Source: Pseudomonas frederiksbergensis
GTDB taxonomy: Bacteria > Pseudomonadota > Gammaproteobacteria > Pseudomonadales > Pseudomonadaceae
Direction: 5' to 3'
Assembly: GCF_003732275.1 (NCBI RefSeq)
Contig: NZ_MOBM01000039.1
Location: 1-64,000 of the forward strand
Length of the DNA stretch: 64,000 nt
The translations under genes and the position numbers were made by a program. This document shows, one piece after another, positions 59,248-64,000 of this stretch. The notes under the pieces were generated by a model. It had not been told where the DNA came from. It was given only the letters and a program-made list of their open reading frames with translations, and made no database searches. Every line of letters starts with the position of its first letter. Position 1 is the stretch's first letter.

Positions 59248-59282
59248 CTGTATATAATCCCAGTCACTGTATAAAAAGACAG
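59248..59282. promoter_or_regulatory. Two LexA (SOS) boxes upstream of lexA
   Basis: CTGTATATAATCCCAG (59248-59263) and CTGTATAAAAAGACAG (59267-59282) both follow CTG-N10-CAG, with a 3-bp spacer. The second lies 11 bp before the lexA ATG, so repressor would block the promoter directly. They control lexA-sulA. Confidence 0.92.
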
Positions 59283-59292
59283 AGCGATCAAT

Positions 59293-59901
59293 ATGCTAAA
59301 GCTTACGCCACGCCAAGCAGAGATTCTGGCCTTCATCAAACGTTGCCTCGAAGACAACGGCTACCCGCCGACCCGCGCGGAAATCGCTCAGGAACTGGGT
59401 TTCAAATCGCCCAATGCGGCGGAAGAACACCTCAAGGCACTGGCTCGCAAGGGGGCGATCGAGATGACTCCGGGCGCCTCCCGCGGCATCCGCATCCCTG
59501 GCTTCGAAGCCAAGGCCGACGAGTCCAGCTTGCCGATCATTGGCCGGGTGGCTGCCGGTGCGCCGATCCTCGCCCAGCAGCACATCGAAGAATCCTGCAA
59601 CATCAACCCTTCCTTCTTCCATCCTCGCGCCGACTATCTGCTGCGGGTCCATGGCATGAGCATGAAGGACGTCGGCATTTTCGACGGCGATCTGCTGGCC
59701 GTCCATACCACCCGTGAAGCCCGCAACGGCCAGATCGTGGTGGCGCGGATCGGCGACGAAGTGACCGTCAAGCGCTTCAAGCGCGACGGCAGCAAGGTTT
59801 GGTTGATTGCCGAAAACCCTGAATTCGCACCTATCGAAGTCAACCTGAAAGATCAGGAGCTGGTTATCGAAGGCTTGAGTGTCGGCGTGATTCGCCGCTA
59901 A
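59293..59901 (+). CDS. lexA: SOS repressor LexA
   Basis: A 202-residue repressor of the DNA-damage response. Winged-helix domain 1-65 (PTRAEIAQELGFKSPNAAEE recognition helix), self-cleavage site A88-G89 in RVAAGAP, catalytic Ser123 (HGMSMKD) and Lys160 (TVKRFK). All autoproteolysis residues are intact. It is followed by sulA after 10 bp, as one SOS operon. Confidence 0.97.
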   Translation: MLKLTPRQAEILAFIKRCLEDNGYPPTRAEIAQELGFKSPNAAEEHLKALARKGAIEMTPGASRGIRIPGFEAKADESSLPIIGRVAAGAPILAQQHIEESCNINPSFFHPRADYLLRVHGMSMKDVGIFDGDLLAVHTTREARNGQIVVARIGDEVTVKRFKRDGSKVWLIAENPEFAPIEVNLKDQELVIEGLSVGVIRR

Positions 59902-59911
59902 AGGAGGCTTT

Positions 59912-60385
59912 ATGCAGTTCCCACATACCTCACAGCAAGCCCAACTGCCGTTGTTTGAGGCGTTCATGGCACAGCCATTGGCGCCGATCCTGAAAGACGT
60001 GGTCGAATCGCCCTGGAGCGCCGAGCCCGAAGTCTTCAGCGAGCTATCACTGCGCGGCGCGGCCGGGAACTGCCTGAACCTTCTGGCACCGATTCTCAGG
60101 GAACTGAGTCAGGATCAGGATGCGCGCTGGCTGACGCTAATCGCCCCGCCCGCCAGCCTGACACAAGCCTGGTTACGCGACGCCGGCCTGAACCGTGAGC
60201 GCATTCTGCTCCTGCAACCGCGCGGCACGCAGAGCGCTCAGCAGTTGACCTGCGAAGCCTTGCGACTTGGCCGCAGCCATACGGTCGTCAGCTGGCTTAA
60301 CCCGCTGAGCACAACATCGCGGCAACAGTTGATCAGCGCCGCCCGTATCGGAGATGCGCAAAGTCTGAATATTCGACTGGGCTAA
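59912..60385 (+). CDS. sulA: SOS cell-division inhibitor SulA
   Basis: A 157-residue protein that binds FtsZ and blocks division while DNA damage persists. The core ARWLTLIAPPASLTQAWLRDAGLNRERILLLQP and SHTVVSWLNPLS blocks (each quoted only for orientation, core motifs LTLIAPP and WLNPLS) match SulA of pseudomonads. AAGGAGG seven bases before the ATG gives strong translation. Lon normally degrades it quickly. Confidence 0.9.
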   Translation: MQFPHTSQQAQLPLFEAFMAQPLAPILKDVVESPWSAEPEVFSELSLRGAAGNCLNLLAPILRELSQDQDARWLTLIAPPASLTQAWLRDAGLNRERILLLQPRGTQSAQQLTCEALRLGRSHTVVSWLNPLSTTSRQQLISAARIGDAQSLNIRLG

Positions 60386-60400
60386 CTGACAAATACTGTG

Positions 60401-60441
60401 CGCGCTGAACAGCGCGGGGCTTCTCCAGGGATAGAGAAGCC
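60401..60441 (+). terminator. Tandem hairpins after sulA
   Basis: CGCGCT-GAAC-AGCGCG (60401-60416) and GGCTTCTC-N8-GAGAAGCC (60418-60441) follow the sulA stop directly. No long T run, so termination strength is uncertain. Confidence 0.6.
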
Positions 60442-60478
60442 AATTTGTAGAGGTATCCGAAGAATCCGACGGGCGGGA

Positions 60479-60712
60479 TCAATGAAGAACCCGCGGCCCC
60501 TCTTCCTTATCAAATTCGCCTTCAACCAGGCGTCCTGCCATCTGAACACCGACGCTCAACATCGCCTTGGCGACTTCCACATGCTGGCCTTGCAGGAAAA
60601 CCTTGGCATCCTCGGAGAAATCCAAAGTAACCAGAGAACCTTCGTCCTCGGCCCTGCGCAGCTCGATTCGGCCGTCTGGTAACTCGACAATTTCTAGAAA
60701 GGACGTTGGCAT
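60479..60712 (-). CDS. Small acidic protein of unknown function
   Basis: A 77-residue cytoplasmic protein that I do not recognise. The N-terminal half looks like a beta-hairpin (SFLEIVELPDGRIELRRAED), the rest is mixed and ends FDKEEGPRVLH. The ATG at 60712 is chosen because GGAG lies ten bases upstream and the upstream extension to 60793 is not conserved-looking. It occupies the place of PA3009. Confidence 0.65.
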   Translation of the reverse strand: MPTSFLEIVELPDGRIELRRAEDEGSLVTLDFSEDAKVFLQGQHVEVAKAMLSVGVQMAGRLVEGEFDKEEGPRVLH

Positions 60713-60853
60713 AAAGGTCTGTTCTCCACGAAAGGCGGGGATTATATAGGCATCAGCCAAGCTTCGCTCGGGATCTTGACCAAATGCCATCACGAAGAGA
60801 AATTTCTGACATCACTCTTCCTTGAGCAGACCCTTCCCTAAACACTCAATCCT

Positions 60854-61378
60854 TCAGCACTCGTTCAACCCTTCGCGAAACCGAATCGCCAGACCTTTAA
60901 GGTTCTGACGCCAGCTCTCCAGCTCTTCCCGACTCAGCTCTTCGGGCGCCTCTTCTTCATCCAGATTAACGGCCAGAATAAGCGGCTGCGTCACATCGCC
61001 CTTGGGCTTGTGCGGAGCGCGAGGCGGCTGAAACAGTGCGGCATGTGCCGATAGCAGCTTGGCCAGCCAGGTTTCAGGGTTTTGCGCCAGTTCGACCATC
61101 TCGGCCATTTCCGGAATAGCGATGGTTTCCAGCACTTCGCGGGTCAGCAGCATCTCCGCCCGCGGCGCATTGGCCTGAGGCAGGCGATAGAAACCGGCGA
61201 TTTCATGGCACAGTCCCAACAGCGCACCGTACAGGTGAAACAACGCCGATTCGCGCCCGGCCTGAATCAGCGCCAGGGAGTTCATCGCCCGCCCCTCTTC
61301 GGCTTTGGCGAGCGCTTCCAGCGACAGGCCGGCGAAATAAATCTTCTGGTTGGTACGGGTATAGAGTTCGTGGGCCAT
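60854..61378 (-). CDS. DUF6586-type protein
   Basis: A 174-residue, mostly helical cytoplasmic protein. Residues 1-110 form a helix-rich bundle (YTRTNQKIYFAGLSLEALAKAEE, ESALFHLYGALLGLCHEIAGFYR; quoted for orientation), and the C-terminal part is acidic (VNLDEEEAPEELSREELE). I associate it with DUF6586, restricted to pseudomonads; function unknown. ATG 61378 begins MAHELYTRTN; an in-frame start five codons earlier is possible. Position as PA3010, just before topA. Confidence 0.7.
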   Translation of the reverse strand: MAHELYTRTNQKIYFAGLSLEALAKAEEGRAMNSLALIQAGRESALFHLYGALLGLCHEIAGFYRLPQANAPRAEMLLTREVLETIAIPEMAEMVELAQNPETWLAKLLSAHAALFQPPRAPHKPKGDVTQPLILAVNLDEEEAPEELSREELESWRQNLKGLAIRFREGLNEC

Positions 61379-61462
61379 GACGGCAGCCTCCACAACGAAA
61401 TAATTGCTTCACGCAGGTCAGACAGTGTCGTGGATCACCTGAGCTTCCCGCAAGCCCAAAAC

Positions 61463-61504
61463 AAAAGGCCGCATGAAAACCCGAGGGTTGTCATGCGGCC
61501 TTTT
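61463..61504 (-). terminator. Rho-independent terminator, bidirectional
   Basis: AAAAGGCCGCATGA and TCATGCGGCCTTTT form a perfect 14-bp stem, with an inner AACCC/GGGTT pairing. It lies just after the topA stop and upstream of the DUF6586 gene, so it ends topA transcription. Confidence 0.92.
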
Positions 61505-61516
61505 GTGTCCAGCCTT

Positions 61517-64000
61517 TTAAGCCTTGGCTGATGGACGCTTGTCTTCAACCGTCCACTTGCCACCGTCGTAATACGCCTTCCAGCCAGTCGGCTTACCGTC
61601 GACCTCTGTCTGCACGTACTGCTCTTTGGTCTTGCGGCTGTAACGGATCACTGCCGGGAGACCGTCCGGGTCTTTCTTCGGCGCTTCGCAGAGGAAGTGG
61701 TACTTCGGATCGATCTCATCCTTGTGCGGCACGATCTCCATGACCAATGGAGCACGGGTCTCACGGTTTTTCGGGAACTGGCTGGCCGCCAGGAACAGGC
61801 CGGAAGCACCGTCGCGCAGGATGTAGGTGTCGTTGACCTTTTCGCATTTGAGCTCAGGCATCTTCACCGGGTCCATCTTCGGCGGCGCCGCATCACCGCT
61901 TTTCAGCAGTTTGCGGGTATTTTTGCAGGTCGGATTTGTGCAACCGAAGAACTTGCCAAAACGACCGGTCTTGAGCTGCATCTCACTGCCGCACTTATCG
62001 CATTCCAGACTCGGGCCTTCATAGCCCTTGATGCGGTAGGTGCCCTCTTCGATTTCGTAGCCAGAGCAATCCGGGTTGTTGCCGCAGATGTGCAGCTTGC
62101 GCTTCTCGTCGAGCAGGTAAGCATCCATGGCCGTGCTGCAGATCGGGCAGCGATGCTTGCCACGCAGGACCAGCGACTCGGATTCACCCTCGTCGTCCGC
62201 GGCGATTTCATCGCCAGGCACCAGGTTGACGGTGGCTTTGCAGCGCTCTTTCGGCGGCAGGCTGTAGCCCGAGCAACCGAGGAACACGCCTGTCGACGCA
62301 GTACGGATCTGCATCGGACGACCGCACAACACGCACGGAATGTCAGTCATTACCGGCTGGTTGGCGCGCATGCCGCCTTCGGCGCTTTCTGCCACTTCGA
62401 GTTTCTTCTTGAAGTCGCCGTAGAACTCGTCGAGCACGTTTTTCCAGTCGCGTTCACCCTGGGCCACGTCATCGAGGTTCTCTTCCATGCCGGCGGTGAA
62501 GCCGTAGTCCATGAGATTGGAGAAGCTCTCGGCCAGACGCTCGGTGACGATGTCGCCCATCTTTTCCGAATAGAAACGACGGTTGTGCAGCGCCACGTAG
62601 CCGCGGTCCTGGATGGTCGAAATGATCGCCGCGTAGGTCGAAGGACGACCGATGCCGCGTTTTTCCATTTCTTTAACCAGGCTCGCTTCCGAGTAACGCG
62701 CCGGCGGCTTGGTGAAGTGTTGGGTCGGATCAAGCTTGATCAGCTTCATCGCGTCGCCCTGGGCCATGTCCGGCAGCACGTCGTCATCGCCAGGCTTGGC
62801 AATTTGCGGCATGACGCGGGTGTAACCGTCGAACTTCAGGATGCGGCCCTTGGCACGCAGCTCGAAGTCGCCGGCACCGACGGTGACTGTGGTCGACAGG
62901 TATTGCGCCGGCAGCATCTGGCAGGCCAGGAACTGGCGCCAGATCAGCTCGTAAAGCCGCTCCGCATCACGCTCCATGCCCGACAGCTTGCTTGGCTCGG
63001 TATTGGCGTCGGACGGACGAATCGCTTCGTGAGCCTCTTGTGCGCCTTCCTTGCTGCTATAGACGTTCGGGTTTTCCGGCAGGTATTTCTTGCCGAACTC
63101 ACCTTCAATATAGGTACGCGCCATCGCCACGGCATCGACCGAGAGGTTGGTGGAGTCGGTACGCATATACGTGATGTAGCCGGCTTCGTACAAACGCTGG
63201 GCCATCATCATGGTTTTCTTCACACCGAAGCCCAGGCGGTTACTCGCGGCCTGTTGCAGGGTGGAAGTGATGAACGGTGCCGACGGCTTGCTGCTGGTCG
63301 GCTTGTCTTCGCGCTTGACGATGCTGTAGCTGGAAGCCTTGAGCTTTTCCAGCGCGGCCATGGCCTGGGCTTCGTTCAGCGGCTTGAAGGCTTCGCCTTT
63401 CTCGCGGGCCACGTCGAAACGCACGGTCGCGCCCTTGGCGGTGCCGAGGTCGGCATGAACTTCCCAGTACTCTTCCGGGTTGAACGCGCGAATTTCACGC
63501 TCACGCTCGACCACCAGCTTCACGGCAACCGATTGCACGCGACCGGCGGACAGGCCACGGGCGACCTTGGCCCATAGCAGCGGCGAAACCATGTAACCCA
63601 CCACGCGGTCGAGGAAGCGACGCGCCTGCTGGGCGTTTACTCGATCGATGTCCAGCTCGCCCGGTTTGGAGAAGGCTTCCTGGATCGCTTTCTTGGTGAT
63701 TTCGTTGAACACCACGCGCTTGTAGCGGCTGTCGTCACCACCGATGGCTTCGCGCAGGTGCCAGGCAATGGCTTCCCCCTCGCGATCCAAGTCGGTTGCG
63801 AGATAGATGGTGTCAGCATCTTTGGCGAGCCGGCGCAGCTCTTCGATGACTTTTTCCTTGCCCGGGAGGATCTCGTACTTGGCTTTCCAGCCATGATCGG
63901 GATCGACACCCATGCGCGAGACCAGCTGCTTGCGCGCTTTCTCTTTCGGCGTGAGCACCGGACCTTCACCTGCGGCGGCCTTGCCGCGCTTGGCGGCAGG
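61517..64000 (-). CDS. topA: DNA topoisomerase I, N-terminal part cut by the window edge
   Basis: The last 827 codons of a type IA topoisomerase, which relaxes negative supercoils. The open frame continues through the window edge, so the TOPRIM start is missing; the remaining TOPRIM part shows the ATDLDREGEAIAWHL metal-binding acidic motif. The catalytic tyrosine lies in GYITYMRTDSTNLS. The C-terminus has three zinc-ribbon modules (CVLCGRP ... CSGY, CPICSTA ... NPDC, CDKCGSE ... NPTC) and a Lys-rich tail typical of the Pseudomonas enzyme. Confidence 0.97.
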   Translation of the reverse strand, partial: PAAKRGKAAAGEGPVLTPKEKARKQLVSRMGVDPDHGWKAKYEILPGKEKVIEELRRLAKDADTIYLATDLDREGEAIAWHLREAIGGDDSRYKRVVFNEITKKAIQEAFSKPGELDIDRVNAQQARRFLDRVVGYMVSPLLWAKVARGLSAGRVQSVAVKLVVEREREIRAFNPEEYWEVHADLGTAKGATVRFDVAREKGEAFKPLNEAQAMAALEKLKASSYSIVKREDKPTSSKPSAPFITSTLQQAASNRLGFGVKKTMMMAQRLYEAGYITYMRTDSTNLSVDAVAMARTYIEGEFGKKYLPENPNVYSSKEGAQEAHEAIRPSDANTEPSKLSGMERDAERLYELIWRQFLACQMLPAQYLSTTVTVGAGDFELRAKGRILKFDGYTRVMPQIAKPGDDDVLPDMAQGDAMKLIKLDPTQHFTKPPARYSEASLVKEMEKRGIGRPSTYAAIISTIQDRGYVALHNRRFYSEKMGDIVTERLAESFSNLMDYGFTAGMEENLDDVAQGERDWKNVLDEFYGDFKKKLEVAESAEGGMRANQPVMTDIPCVLCGRPMQIRTASTGVFLGCSGYSLPPKERCKATVNLVPGDEIAADDEGESESLVLRGKHRCPICSTAMDAYLLDEKRKLHICGNNPDCSGYEIEEGTYRIKGYEGPSLECDKCGSEMQLKTGRFGKFFGCTNPTCKNTRKLLKSGDAAPPKMDPVKMPELKCEKVNDTYILRDGASGLFLAASQFPKNRETRAPLVMEIVPHKDEIDPKYHFLCEAPKKDPDGLPAVIRYSRKTKEQYVQTEVDGKPTGWKAYYDGGKWTVEDKRPSAKA

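Noticed and set aside
61697..63577. 626-codon plus-strand reading frame opposite topA
   Set aside because: Shadow of topA; no domain and His/Arg/Val-rich composition typical of antisense frames.
1..64000. CRISPR arrays, phage structural genes or secretion-system clusters
   Set aside because: I looked for regularly spaced direct repeats and runs of such genes and found only REP-type palindromes and isolated accessory genes.

Overview
This 64 kb window is chromosomal DNA of a Pseudomonas of the P. fluorescens group. The evidence is the protein content (RssB/RssC, PsrA, LexA-SulA, LolCDE, QueF, CopRS), high-GC codon use, and many copies of the REP/REPIN palindrome family (core cgcgagcaggctcgctccca) typical of these bacteria. 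From about 28 kb rightward the gene order matches, from memory, two blocks of P. aeruginosa PAO1: dusA-tal-rssC-rssB-PilZ-mlaA-(HAD)-queF-cupredoxin-copRS, then lolCDE-PilZ-glycerophosphodiesterase-sthA-apbE ... gap-mfd-csiV-mtiP-nagZ-psrA-lexA-sulA-topA.

Layout. 1-1984 is the end of a genomic island: an IS21-like insertion sequence end cuts a helicase of the kind found in TOTE conflict systems, followed by a small unknown gene, and the island stops at a 23-bp copy of the 3' end of tRNA-Asn, an attachment site. 2-16 kb holds a possible orphan toxin domain, a purine permease with a palindromic operator, a BrnT/BrnA toxin-antitoxin pair, arylamine N-acetyltransferase, exonuclease III, two c-di-GMP enzymes, a GNAT, a HAD phosphatase and two divergent L,D-transpeptidases.

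16.4-25.7 kb is a copper region: copABCD behind a candidate CopR box; then a Met-rich periplasmic protein, a DUF2933 membrane peptide, a Cu P1B-ATPase and a CopZ-type chaperone with its own CueR-type promoter. The second cassette is bracketed by two diverged copies of the first ~118 bp of a pheC-like gene. The regulator pair copRS, with a matching CopR box and a cupredoxin, lies 18 kb away at 35.9-38.6 kb, so the two loci probably form one regulon.

25.7-28.1 kb is accessory: a small lipoprotein, a DUF6124-type gene behind a long leader with repeated, mutually exclusive pairing segments that reach its Shine-Dalgarno, and an AT-rich hemerythrin gene. The leader is the most promising undescribed element I found.

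28.1-64 kb is mostly core: tRNA modification, transaldolase, the RssBC stress module, lipid and lipoprotein trafficking (MlaA, LolCDE), queuosine synthesis, transhydrogenase, an ApbE lipoprotein without an adjacent nqr operon, an MHS-family transporter, Gap, Mfd, CsiV, a SWIM/SNF2 helicase, thioinosine phosphorylase, NagZ, PsrA, the lexA-sulA SOS operon with two LexA boxes, and topA running off the right edge. I see no CRISPR array, rRNA gene or complete tRNA gene.
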